A DNA stretch of 64,000 nucleotides. Origin: an uncultured Dehalococcoidia bacterium (GTDB lineage Bacteria > Chloroflexota > Dehalococcoidia > Lucifugimonadales > JADFKI01). The number at the start of each line of letters is the position of its first letter. Position 1 is the first letter of the stretch. The stretch lies in the NCBI GenBank assembly GCA_958295865.1, contig CATQHF010000003.1, positions 310,001 to 374,000 on the forward strand, read 5' to 3'. The position numbers were made by a program, and so were the translations under genes. The notes beneath the pieces were generated by a model that had not been told where the DNA came from, made no database searches, and saw nothing but the letters and a program-made list of their open reading frames with translations. Positions 32,767 to 40,694 of the stretch are shown in pieces.

Positions 32767-33672
32767 CTAGTCAGCGGCTTGAAGGGATCGAAGAAACACC
32801 TCTAACTCGTCGGGCAGGGGAGCGCTGAATTCGTGATACTCGTCGCTTGTCGGATGCCTGAAGCCCAGCGTGGTGGCATGGAGGAAATGGCGGTTGAGGC
32901 TGCCGTCCGCCTTGCCGTAGGTAGCATCGCCCACAAGCGGATAGCCTAGCGATGCGAAGTGAACGCGAATCTGGTGCGTGCGCCCCGTCGTCGGGCGAAT
33001 CTCAACCAGCGTGTGCGACGGGAAGCGACGCATTACCCGGTAGCGCGTTACCGCCTCGCGCCCGCCCTCCGCAATCGCCATGCGCTGGCGATTGGCGTTC
33101 GAGCGACCGATGGGCGCGTCTATTATCGCCTCGGCGGGCGCAACCCTGCCATGCGTGAGCGCGAGATAGACCTTGGTGAATTCGCGCGCCTTCAGCTGCG
33201 CGCTCAGCAGTCGATGGGCGTTGTCGTTCTTGGCGACGACCAGCAAGCCGGATGTGTCCTTGTCCAGGCGATGCACTATCCCGGGCCTAATCGTGCCGCC
33301 TATGCCTTGCAGATCCGGGCAGTGCGCCAGCGCCGCGTTGACCAGCGTTCCGTCGGGATGCCCGGGCGCGGGATGAACGGTCATGCCCGCCGGCTTGTCC
33401 ACCACCAGCAGGTCGCCGTCCTCATACACGACATCGAGCGCGATATGCTGCGGCTCAAGCCTGCTCACCGACGGCTCCGGTATGTGCAGCGCAATGGTTT
33501 GAGCGCGCCGCAGCCTTGTGGACGGCTTGGCAGGTTTTTCGTCCACCGTCGCGCAACCTTGCCCGATGAGCGTCCGCAGTCGAGACCGCGACATATCTGG
33601 GCAGCGGCTTGCCAAGAAAACATCGATCCGCTCGCCGTCGCCGTCCGCCTCGAAGGTCAATGTGCGGCTCAC
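32767..33672 (-). CDS. rluD: RluD-family 23S rRNA pseudouridine synthase
   Basis: 301 aa, GTG start. An N-terminal S4 RNA-binding domain (RIDVFLASRCPDMSRSRLRT) is followed by the RluA-type catalytic domain with GIVHRLDKDTSGLLVVAKND (catalytic Asp) and RPTTGRTHQIRVHFASLG. RluD-type enzymes modify helix 69 of 23S rRNA; RluC/RluA specificity cannot be excluded. It lies directly after lspA. The TAG stop is supplied by the end of a CTAGG-type repeat. Confidence 0.93.
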   Translation of the reverse strand: MSRTLTFEADGDGERIDVFLASRCPDMSRSRLRTLIGQGCATVDEKPAKPSTRLRRAQTIALHIPEPSVSRLEPQHIALDVVYEDGDLLVVDKPAGMTVHPAPGHPDGTLVNAALAHCPDLQGIGGTIRPGIVHRLDKDTSGLLVVAKNDNAHRLLSAQLKAREFTKVYLALTHGRVAPAEAIIDAPIGRSNANRQRMAIAEGGREAVTRYRVMRRFPSHTLVEIRPTTGRTHQIRVHFASLGYPLVGDATYGKADGSLNRHFLHATTLGFRHPTSDEYHEFSAPLPDELEVFLRSLQAAD

Positions 33673-33674
33673 GG

Positions 33675-34232
33675 CTAACCCCTCTCGGCATCGTCAGGAA
33701 TGGCGTCATCTTCCGGCTTGCGGTCGAACAGCAGCATCACGATGACGAGCGTCGCCATGCCCACGCATATAGACGAGTCCGCGATGTTGAATATCGGCCA
33801 CCAGCCCACATCTATGAAGTCCGTTACCGCGCCGAACGCCACGCGGTCGAACAGATTGCCGAACGCGCCGCCAAGCTGCAACCCTATCGCAAGCCGCAAT
33901 ATGCGCCTGGGCATAGCGTAGGCGCGGTAGAAATAGACCAGAAAGCCGATTGCCGCTATGGAGGCGATGATGAGAAAGAGCGTCTGGTTGGGCAGCAGCC
34001 CGAACGCCGTGCCGGTGTTCGCGCCGTGCGTTATCCGCACCAGCCCTTCGGCGGGCCAAGACTCGCCAAGCCGAAGCGTCCCCTTGACGGCGAACTTGGT
34101 GAGCTGGTCCGCGAGCAGCACAACGCCAATCGTGGGTAGCAGCAGCCAGTCTCGATACCATGCCAGCCGCTCCATGTCGCCTTGGGCGGCGCTAACTTCC
34201 GTAGTCCCGTCTATCGCGCTGCGCTCTTCCAT
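33675..34232 (-). CDS. lspA: Lipoprotein signal peptidase LspA
   Basis: 185 aa with four transmembrane helices. It removes the signal peptide from diacylglyceryl-prolipoproteins such as the two lipoproteins in this window. The two catalytic aspartates are in GNLFDRV and FNIADSSI; LADQLTKF and NTGTAFGLL are further family motifs. A cytoplasmic N-terminal extension of about 28 residues precedes helix 1. rluD follows 2 bp after its stop, the common lspA-rluD pairing. Confidence 0.95.
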   Translation of the reverse strand: MEERSAIDGTTEVSAAQGDMERLAWYRDWLLLPTIGVVLLADQLTKFAVKGTLRLGESWPAEGLVRITHGANTGTAFGLLPNQTLFLIIASIAAIGFLVYFYRAYAMPRRILRLAIGLQLGGAFGNLFDRVAFGAVTDFIDVGWWPIFNIADSSICVGMATLVIVMLLFDRKPEDDAIPDDAERG

Positions 34233-34284
34233 ATTGCTGATATATCCCCGTATTTGGGTATTGCCGATGTGTGCTGATTAAGAT

Positions 34285-34492
34285 AAGAAGATTGCATTAG
34301 TCTCTTTCCCCTTGATGGGGGACGGTATTTCATTAGTCCCTTTCCCCTTGATGGGGGAAAGTATTTCATTAGTCCCTTTCCCCTTGATGGGGGAAAGTAT
34401 TTCATTAGTCCCTTCCCCCTATGGGGGAAGGTTAGGATGGGGGCGAAAACGCTTGCCCATCGACGGCTATACTATACTAATGCAATTTTCTC
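34285..34492. mobile_element. MITE-like element with internal 36-bp tandem expansion
   Basis: Same family as 11632-11774: left end AAGAAGATTGCATTAGT, right end ACTAATGCAATTTTCTC. Inside, a 36-bp unit beginning CATTAGTC is repeated four times (34295, 34331, 34367, 34403), each with a CTTTCCCC...GGGGGAAA hairpin; the common tail GGTTAGGATGGGGG follows. Flanks ATTAAGAT and ATTAGGAT hint at a degraded target duplication. It fills the gap between lspA and the MATE gene. Confidence 0.8.
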
Positions 34493-34519
34493 ATTAGGAT
34501 AGCACACCGCGCCGCCCCC

Positions 34520-35983
34520 TTACATCAAGCCGGTGCGTAGCCACTTGCCCTTGAAGTAGTACCATGTGAACGCTATCAACCTCAACGCCATGCCGCCGAC
34601 TATCGCCGCCGGAATGCCGAACTGCGCCAAATCCGTGAAGTTCGCCAGTATGAATGTGAGCGGAATCTCGAGCGCCCACATAGTCGCCACCGTGATGACC
34701 ATAGGCGCGAATGTGGAGCCTGATGTGTTGAACGCCTGCGTGAATATCTGCACCGGACACATGAATATGTAGCCGATAGTGGCGATTACAAGCCATGTGG
34801 AGGCGATTGCCAAGAATTCGGCGTCTGAATTGAAGAAGCCCGAGACGGTCACCGGAAAGACGATGAGCAGGGCAAGGAACGGCGCTGCGAGTCCCACGCC
34901 GTACAGCATCGCCCAGCGCACGGCGCCGCGAGCGCGCTCCGTATGCCCCGCGCCGAGGTTCTGCCCGGCGAGCGCGCCCGCCGCGCGTCCCATCCCGCGC
35001 GAACTCTGGTTCACCACATTCTCCGCCCGCCGCGCGAGCGCGAATGCCGCCAGCGCCACATCGCCGAACTGCGCCGCCACCCCCACGACCACAAGCTGCG
35101 ACACGCCGCGCTGCATGTTCGTCACCGACGCGGGCGCGCCCTGCCGTATGAGACTCCAGATTAGCGGCAAGTCGATGCTATACTCCCTGAACCGCAGACG
35201 AATGCGCGCCCTGCCCGATGTCAGCGCCCAGTATGTCATGCCCACGCCGAACACCTCTGCCGCCAGCCGCGCGTAGGCAGCCCCCGCAAGCCCAAGCTCG
35301 GGCAGCCCCAGCCAGCCGAATATGAGCAGCGGGCTAAGCGCGATGTGAATTACCCGGGAGACCAGCGCGGCTTTCAACGGCGTTATGCTGTCGCCGGACG
35401 CTTGCAGCGCGCCGCTAAAGAGCCGATGGTAGCTCAGGCAGGCCATGGCGACGAGCTGAACCCGCATGTAGCCTGTGCCTTGCTCCACGGCGGCATCGCT
35501 CAGCCCGATGATACGCAGCAGCGGCTCCGCGAACAGCAACCCCACCGCAATCATCACCAGCGCAAGCGCTGAAGTGAGCGTGAACGACTGAAGCAGCACA
35601 TGGTTCGCGTAGGAAATGCGCCGCGCCCCGACCGCGCGAGCAATCATGGAGCGCATGCTGGAATCTAGCCCCATGCGCGCCATCATGATGGTGCTGAGAT
35701 ACGCCTGCGCCGCGCCCAGCCCGGCTATGGCGTGGAAGCCTATCCGTCCCGCCCATACGAGATCGGCTATCTGGTCGGCGACGCCGAGAAAGCCCTCCGC
35801 GACCTGAGGCCATCCCAAGTACCATAGATGCTTGCGGATGCTGCCCAGCGTGAGGTCGCGCCCGGCGAAAGAGCGTCGCCGTGTGCGGCGACTTGGGCTT
35901 GGTGACTGCGCCGATGCGCGCGAGTGGGATGCTTGCGATGGCGAACGCGCCGAACCTTGCGACTGTGATTCGTCCTCTTGCAT
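34520..35983 (-). CDS. MATE family efflux transporter
   Basis: 487 aa, 12 predicted helices. The protein opens with a Ser/Gln/Arg-rich hydrophilic tail (1-45), then LGSIRKHLWYLGWPQVAEGF, the MATE helix-1 region, and later GRAAGALAGQNLGAGHTERA, a typical motif after helix 7. MATE proteins export drugs or metabolites using a Na+ or H+ gradient. GAAGG lies ahead of ATG 35983. It is transcribed toward lspA across a repeat element. Confidence 0.92.
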   Translation of the reverse strand: MQEDESQSQGSARSPSQASHSRASAQSPSPSRRTRRRSFAGRDLTLGSIRKHLWYLGWPQVAEGFLGVADQIADLVWAGRIGFHAIAGLGAAQAYLSTIMMARMGLDSSMRSMIARAVGARRISYANHVLLQSFTLTSALALVMIAVGLLFAEPLLRIIGLSDAAVEQGTGYMRVQLVAMACLSYHRLFSGALQASGDSITPLKAALVSRVIHIALSPLLIFGWLGLPELGLAGAAYARLAAEVFGVGMTYWALTSGRARIRLRFREYSIDLPLIWSLIRQGAPASVTNMQRGVSQLVVVGVAAQFGDVALAAFALARRAENVVNQSSRGMGRAAGALAGQNLGAGHTERARGAVRWAMLYGVGLAAPFLALLIVFPVTVSGFFNSDAEFLAIASTWLVIATIGYIFMCPVQIFTQAFNTSGSTFAPMVITVATMWALEIPLTFILANFTDLAQFGIPAAIVGGMALRLIAFTWYYFKGKWLRTGLM

Positions 35984-36085
35984 GCAATCCTTCAGCGTCA
36001 GAGCGCGCCCGCTATTCTTCCGTGTCAGTTCGGAGGTGCATTCAACGATAGGCGAATATGCGGGCGCAAGTCAAATTGAAGTCTC

Positions 36086-36187
36086 GAGAAAATTGCATTA
36101 GTCCCTTCCCCCTTGATGGGGGAAGGTTAGGATGGGGGTGAAAATGCTTGCCCATCGACGGCTAACCTGTGCTAATGCAATTTTCTC
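36086..36187. mobile_element. MITE-like element, compact form
   Basis: 102 bp: left end GAGAAAATTGCATTAGT, one TTCCCCC...GGGGGAA hairpin, the tail GGTTAGGATGGGGG, then GCTTGCCCATCGACGG and the right end GCTAATGCAATTTTCTC. This looks like the basic unit of the family without the expansions in the copies at 11632 and 34285. No clear target duplication remains. Confidence 0.8.
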
Positions 36188-36230
36188 ATCGAAACTAACA
36201 TCCATAGACAGAATGGTATCGCGTGGTGTA

Positions 36231-36261
36231 TAGTTACATGTAATTCAATTATCAGTAACTA
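36231..36261 (+). promoter_or_regulatory. Inverted repeat upstream of the ribbon-helix-helix gene (possible operator)
   Basis: TAGTTAC (36231-36237) and GTAACTA (36255-36261) are perfect 7-bp inverted copies centred about 30 bp before ATG 36278, overlapping the expected promoter. A ribbon-helix-helix protein is encoded directly downstream, so autoregulation is plausible. Confidence 0.45.
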
Positions 36262-36277
36262 CATAAGGAGAACTGAC

Positions 36278-36685
36278 ATGACTGAACGGCAGAACGAGCA
36301 AGAACAGGACAGGGAAGACAAGCGTAGGCTGTCGGACAACGTCGACGGCATCATGAACAAGGTCAACGAAGTCGTCCGAGAGGCAATCACCGAGAGCGTA
36401 GATGCCGCCGAGTCCATCGGGGGCAACATCATGGAGACCGTCGACCGCGCACGCTCCAATCGCAGCAACGTCGTCATGGTGCGCGTCGACAAGGCAAGCC
36501 TCGAGCGCCTCGACGAGCTAGTAGAGTCGGGCATCATGGGCAGCCGCTCAGAGGCGGCGGCGTTCTTGATTGGCGAAGGCATCAAGGCGCGACAAGGCTT
36601 GTTCGACCGAATTGCCGAGAAGATACAAGAGATACGGCAAGCAAAAGACGAGCTGCGAAACTTGGTGGATGAAGACGGTGGATGA
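36278..36685 (+). CDS. Ribbon-helix-helix-like DNA-binding protein
   Basis: 135 aa. Residues 1-65 are charged and helical. About 66-108 (NVVMVRVDKASLERLDELVE then SRSEAAAFLIGEGIKA) fit the ribbon-helix-helix pattern: a short strand, then two helices, with a 'SRSEA' turn as in CopG/Arc regulators. The C-terminal 27 residues are helical. AAGGAGAACTGAC precedes the ATG. It sits 84 bp upstream of the glycine-rich membrane protein gene, on the same strand, in a two-gene cassette between a repeat and a terminator. Confidence 0.7.
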   Translation: MTERQNEQEQDREDKRRLSDNVDGIMNKVNEVVREAITESVDAAESIGGNIMETVDRARSNRSNVVMVRVDKASLERLDELVESGIMGSRSEAAAFLIGEGIKARQGLFDRIAEKIQEIRQAKDELRNLVDEDGG

Positions 36686-36769
36686 GGAGGGGTTGTATTC
36701 TAAACGCAATGTCAGCGAAAATAGCAATGCTCAACAAATTTTGTTGTTCGGGATTAAAAGGAGGCAATA

Positions 36770-37819
36770 ATGCCATTACCGCTAATACCTATCGCCATAG
36801 GCACATCCATCCTTGTTAGTGGAGTAACTGGGCTTGTAGTAAAATCGAAGGCAGACAAGCGCAAGAAGCAGGCTAAGGAAGCCTATGAGAATCGCTACGG
36901 CGCATACAAAGCCAAGCATCACCACGGCGAGCAGAAGTGCGAGGATGTGAGAGAGAAATTTGCAGAGTTGAGTTTTGTTCGCTTGGAAGCCTACAGAACC
37001 TTGGGGAATGCTGCGTCTTTCTTGAAGAACAGCAAGCTGGGTAAGCAAGGAAAGGCAGAACAGTTCGGATTCACCCTGGAACATCTTGACCATCTCAAAA
37101 GACGTTCCGGCGTTGCCGCGGATGCGCTAGGTGCGTTAGGTGGCTTGGGGGTTGGCGCAGCGGGCGTGTCAGCCGCCTGGACAGCAGCCGGTTTTGGTGC
37201 GGCGTCGACCGGCGCCGCTATCTCAGGGCTGAGTGGAGCCGCCGCTACAAGCGCCAAACTTGCCTTCTTGGGCGGTGGCGCTCTAACTGCGGGAGGCGGT
37301 GGGATGGCGCTTGGAACGATGGCTCTTGGGGGACTCCCAATAGGTCCCGCGTTGCTGGCAATGGGATTCGCTTCGCAACTAGATGCCAACAAATTTGAAG
37401 CCGCAGTCCAAGAGGAGATAGATAAGATAGACAACAAAGAGTGCAAGTTGGACGATCTGACTGAAAAGGCGAACCTTGTGGATCTCCGCATCACTGAACT
37501 CGTTGAGGCAACCAAGCAAGTTGACCATGTTCTCCGCCAGTTGCTATCTCAATGCTCACCTCAAAATCCATCGGATGTGAAAGCCGTAGCATCTATGACT
37601 AATGGGCTGGCACAAATTGTTGACATCGCAATCTTGGACGAAGAAGACGCCATTCTGAACAAAGAGACGCTCGATGATGTCTATCGCCCGCATCTGATAG
37701 AAACACGCAAGCGAGATTTGTCGCAGGGCTACAACTTGATGCGTGAATCGGTCGCTACTCTTGACTACAAGAGGTTGGACAGCGCGTTCAAGCATATCAT
37801 CCGAATTGTCGTAGTCTGA
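36770..37819 (+). CDS. Glycine-rich, membrane-inserting protein of unknown function
   Basis: 349 aa. It has an N-terminal hydrophobic segment (LIPIAIGTSILVSGVTGLVV), a basic helical stretch (30-110), and then a long Gly/Ala-rich hydrophobic block at about 115-205 with glycine-zipper repeats (ALGGLGVGAAGVSAAW, GGGALTAGGGGMALGTMALG). An acidic helical C-terminal domain follows (210-349). Such blocks occur in proteins that insert hairpins into membranes, including pore-forming effectors. AAAAGGAGGC precedes the ATG. Codon use is less GC-rich than the core genes. No family recognised. Confidence 0.55.
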   Translation: MPLPLIPIAIGTSILVSGVTGLVVKSKADKRKKQAKEAYENRYGAYKAKHHHGEQKCEDVREKFAELSFVRLEAYRTLGNAASFLKNSKLGKQGKAEQFGFTLEHLDHLKRRSGVAADALGALGGLGVGAAGVSAAWTAAGFGAASTGAAISGLSGAAATSAKLAFLGGGALTAGGGGMALGTMALGGLPIGPALLAMGFASQLDANKFEAAVQEEIDKIDNKECKLDDLTEKANLVDLRITELVEATKQVDHVLRQLLSQCSPQNPSDVKAVASMTNGLAQIVDIAILDEEDAILNKETLDDVYRPHLIETRKRDLSQGYNLMRESVATLDYKRLDSAFKHIIRIVVV

Positions 37820-37833
37820 TCAACGGAAATGTC

Positions 37834-37877
37834 AAAAACGCCGCAACCGATACCACGATTATCGTTGCGGCGTTTTT
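37834..37877. terminator. Bidirectional rho-independent terminator
   Basis: AAAAACGCCGCAAC (37834-37847) and GTTGCGGCGTTTTT (37864-37877) form a perfect 14-bp stem with A and T tracts on the two sides. It follows the glycine-rich protein gene and precedes the Uma2 gene. The core CGCCGCAAC/GTTGCGGCG recurs at 38781-38818, on the other side of the Uma2 gene. Confidence 0.85.
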
Positions 37878-37924
37878 GCGCGCGTCGGGCTATGATAGAA
37901 TGACCCCCGAAGGGAGAAGCGCCT

Positions 37925-38707
37925 ATGACTACAAAAACCTCCACCGAAATAATCTACCCTGAAACGGACGGTATGCCATTGCCTGACGGAGTTTTTCAAG
38001 ACCCGCTCTTCCGTGAAATCGTATCCACGATAGCCACATACTTCAAAGACCAGCCCAACACCGTCGTCAGCGGCAACACCTTCATCTACTACGAAGAAGG
38101 CAACCCCCGCCGCTCCGTGTCGCCCGACTGCTATGTCGTGTACGACTCGGATGTAGAACTGCTGCTGAGCAACAACACCTATCGCCTGTGGGAGATGGGC
38201 AAGCCGCCCGACTTCGCGCTGGAGATAGCCTCGGTAAGCACCGCAACGGTCGACACGGGCCGCAAGCGCGAATTGTACGCGCGGCTGGGCATCCCCGAGT
38301 ACTGGCGCTACGACTCCACGGGCGGCGATTTCTATGGCGAGCCGCTTGTCGGGGAATATCTGGTCGACGGCGAGTATCGGCGCTTTGAAATGCGCCATGA
38401 GCCGGATGGCAGGGTATGGGGGCGCAGCCCCGCGCTGAACCTCGATTTGTGGTGGGATGACGGCAGACTGCACTTCTGGAACCCTATGACGGGGCGATGG
38501 CTGCTGAACCAAGAAGAAGCGCAAGCGGCGCTGGAAGCCGAACGCGCCGCTAGGCAGTCCGCCGAGGCGCGCATCGACCAAGAACGCGCCCGCGCCGCCC
38601 AAGAACGCGCCCGCGCCGACCAGCAACGCGCCCGCGCTGACCAAGAACGCGCCCGCGCTGACGCCTTGAAAGCAGAACTGCGCCGCCTGCGCGGCCAGCA
38701 GCCGTAA
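37925..38707 (+). CDS. Uma2 family protein (PD-(D/E)XK nuclease-like) with heptad-rich tail
   Basis: 260 aa. The N-terminal 190 residues match the Uma2/DUF820 endonuclease-like fold: VSPDCYVVYDSDVE, PPDFALEIASVSTAT (the ExxS core), RKRELYARLGIPEYWRYD. The C-terminal 60 residues are a repetitive charged helix with ARADQERARADQQ-like units in a coiled coil. The family is extremely expanded in cyanobacteria and Chloroflexota; its biological role is not established, although a nuclease fold is clear. It is a single gene between two similar hairpins. Confidence 0.9.
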   Translation: MTTKTSTEIIYPETDGMPLPDGVFQDPLFREIVSTIATYFKDQPNTVVSGNTFIYYEEGNPRRSVSPDCYVVYDSDVELLLSNNTYRLWEMGKPPDFALEIASVSTATVDTGRKRELYARLGIPEYWRYDSTGGDFYGEPLVGEYLVDGEYRRFEMRHEPDGRVWGRSPALNLDLWWDDGRLHFWNPMTGRWLLNQEEAQAALEAERAARQSAEARIDQERARAAQERARADQQRARADQERARADALKAELRRLRGQQP

Positions 38708-38780
38708 CCTCCGGCGCAGCATAGCTGCCGAACCGAGCCGCCGCCGCCGCGCCCTTCATATCACAAGACTTTCGTGTATA

Positions 38781-38818
38781 ATACGCCGCAACAACAATAA
38801 CTGTCCGTTGCGGCGTAT
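38781..38818. repeat. Hairpin sharing the core of the upstream terminator
   Basis: ATACGCCGCAAC (38781-38792) and GTTGCGGCGTAT (38807-38818) form a perfect 12-bp stem. Its nine-base core is the same as in the terminator at 37834-37877, so the Uma2 gene is bracketed by two copies of one hairpin. There is no T tract here, so it is not an obvious terminator. Confidence 0.7.
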
Positions 38819-38884
38819 CATAGCGCGCCCAACGCATCGCCACCGACGGCTAACTACCGAAACTAAATCCTATGGAGGCAGACG

Positions 38885-40642
38885 ATGACAACCTCTTCAT
38901 TTCCAATCATAAGCAAGCCTGCCATTGAGGACATGAAGACAAAGCCCAACCTCGATTACGACAAGGTGCGCGGCAACTTCGACTGGCAGCAGATGTACGA
39001 CGAACTCGACTGGCTGCCGGGCGGCGGGCTGAACAAGGCGCACGAAGCCATCGATCGCCACGCTAACGGGCGCAATCGTGACAAGGTCGCCATGATTTGG
39101 GAAGGCAAGAACGGCGAAAAAGAGTCGTACACCTTCGGCGAAATGAAAGACCAGAGCAACAAGTTCGCCAATGTGCTCAAGAGCCTCGGCATCGAGAAGG
39201 GCGACCGCGTCTTCATCTACATGGAACGCCTGCCCGAGCTGTACATCGCCTTCTTCGGCATCCTCAAGGTCGGCGCTATCGCAGGCCCCCTGTTCTCGGC
39301 GTTCGGCCCCGACCCGGTGAAGGACAGGATGCTGGACAGCGAAGCGAAAGTGCTGGTTACGCAGCCCGACCTGCGCCGCAAGATTACCGGCATCATCCCC
39401 GAACTATTCGAGCTCCAGCACATGGTCATAGTCAACAAGAACAACCGCGACCCGCAGCCGCTGATGTCCGGCGATCTCAGCTACGAAGAAGAGATGTCAA
39501 AGGCGACCGCGAACTTCGATACGGTCATCACCAGCCAGTACGACTACTCCATCATGCACTACACATCCGGCACCACCGGCAAGCCAAAGGGCGCGGTGCA
39601 TCGCCATCAAGCGGTCGTGCAGCAGTACGCCACCGGCAAATGGGCGCTCGACCTGCAAGAGGACGACATCTACTTCTGCACGGCGGATCCGGGATGGGTA
39701 ACGGGCACCTCCTACGGCATGCTCGCCCCCTGGACGAACGGAGTCACCCAGCTCATCTATGAGGGCGGTTTCCGCGCCAGCAAGTGGTATCAGCTCATCC
39801 AAGACTACAATGTCACCGTCTGGTACACCGCGCCAACGGCTATCCGCATGCTGATGAAGGCGGGCGACGACATCCCCAAGCGCTACGATATGTCCTCGCT
39901 GAGGTTCATCGCCAGCGTCGGCGAGCCGCTCAATCCCGAAGCGGTCGTCTGGAGCGACGACGTGTTCGGCATGCCGTTCCACGATAACTGGTGGCAGACC
40001 GAGACGGGCGCTATTCTGTGCGCCAACTACGCCTGCCAAGATGTCAACCCCGGCTCCATGGGCAGACCCATCCCCGGCGTAGAGCTTGGCATCGTGGACG
40101 ACGAATATGAGCCGGTGCCGCCGGGCGAGGATGGCAACTTAGTCGTGCGCCCCAACTGGCCCTCCATGTTCCACGCCTACTGGAACAACACCGAGATGTA
40201 CAACTCGCGCTTCCGCAAGGGCTGGTACATCACCGGCGACCGCGCCCGCGTCGACGAAAACGGCTACTACTGGTTCGTGGGACGCGCGGACGATGTTATC
40301 AACACGGCGGGACACTTGGTTGGCCCCTTCGAGGTGGAGAGCGCGCTGATAGAGCATCCCGCGGTAGCGGAGGCGGGCGTTATCGGCAAGCCCGACCCCA
40401 TCGCCATGGAGATAGTCAAGGCTTTCGTGTCGCTCAAGGACGGCTACGAAGAGTCAACCGAACTGCGCCGCGACATCATGCGCTTCAGCCGCCAGAAGCT
40501 AGCCGCCGCCGTCGCCCCGCGCGAGCTGGACTTCGTGCCAACCCTGCCCAAAACCCGCAGCGGCAAAATTATGCGTCGCCTCCTCAAGGCGCGCGAGCTA
40601 GGCCTGCCGGAAGGCGACACCAGCACCCTCGAAGACGACTAA
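38885..40642 (+). CDS. acsA: Acetyl-CoA synthetase (AMP-forming), AcsA type
   Basis: 585 aa, ANL superfamily. It activates acetate (or a short acid) to acyl-AMP and then acyl-CoA. Motifs in order: MHYTSGTTGKPKGAVHRHQA (P-loop), NWWQTETGA, GWYITGDRARVDENGYYWF, GRADDVINTAGH and the C-terminal PKTRSGKIMRR carrying the acetylatable lysine. This is shorter than E. coli Acs (652 aa) and matches the Bacillus/Archaea-like form. GGAGG precedes the ATG. The next two genes on the same strand could form an operon with it. Confidence 0.9.
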   Translation: MTTSSFPIISKPAIEDMKTKPNLDYDKVRGNFDWQQMYDELDWLPGGGLNKAHEAIDRHANGRNRDKVAMIWEGKNGEKESYTFGEMKDQSNKFANVLKSLGIEKGDRVFIYMERLPELYIAFFGILKVGAIAGPLFSAFGPDPVKDRMLDSEAKVLVTQPDLRRKITGIIPELFELQHMVIVNKNNRDPQPLMSGDLSYEEEMSKATANFDTVITSQYDYSIMHYTSGTTGKPKGAVHRHQAVVQQYATGKWALDLQEDDIYFCTADPGWVTGTSYGMLAPWTNGVTQLIYEGGFRASKWYQLIQDYNVTVWYTAPTAIRMLMKAGDDIPKRYDMSSLRFIASVGEPLNPEAVVWSDDVFGMPFHDNWWQTETGAILCANYACQDVNPGSMGRPIPGVELGIVDDEYEPVPPGEDGNLVVRPNWPSMFHAYWNNTEMYNSRFRKGWYITGDRARVDENGYYWFVGRADDVINTAGHLVGPFEVESALIEHPAVAEAGVIGKPDPIAMEIVKAFVSLKDGYEESTELRRDIMRFSRQKLAAAVAPRELDFVPTLPKTRSGKIMRRLLKARELGLPEGDTSTLEDD

Positions 40643-40694
40643 AAATCAACAGCCCCCAAAACTCAAAAGACTATACGCAGCAGAGAGGTCTTAA

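Noticed and set aside
34211-34405. Small protein with three MKYFPPSRGKG repeats on the minus strand
   Set aside because: It is simply the translation of the 36-bp tandem units of a MITE-like element (unit length divisible by three); there is no ribosome-binding site.
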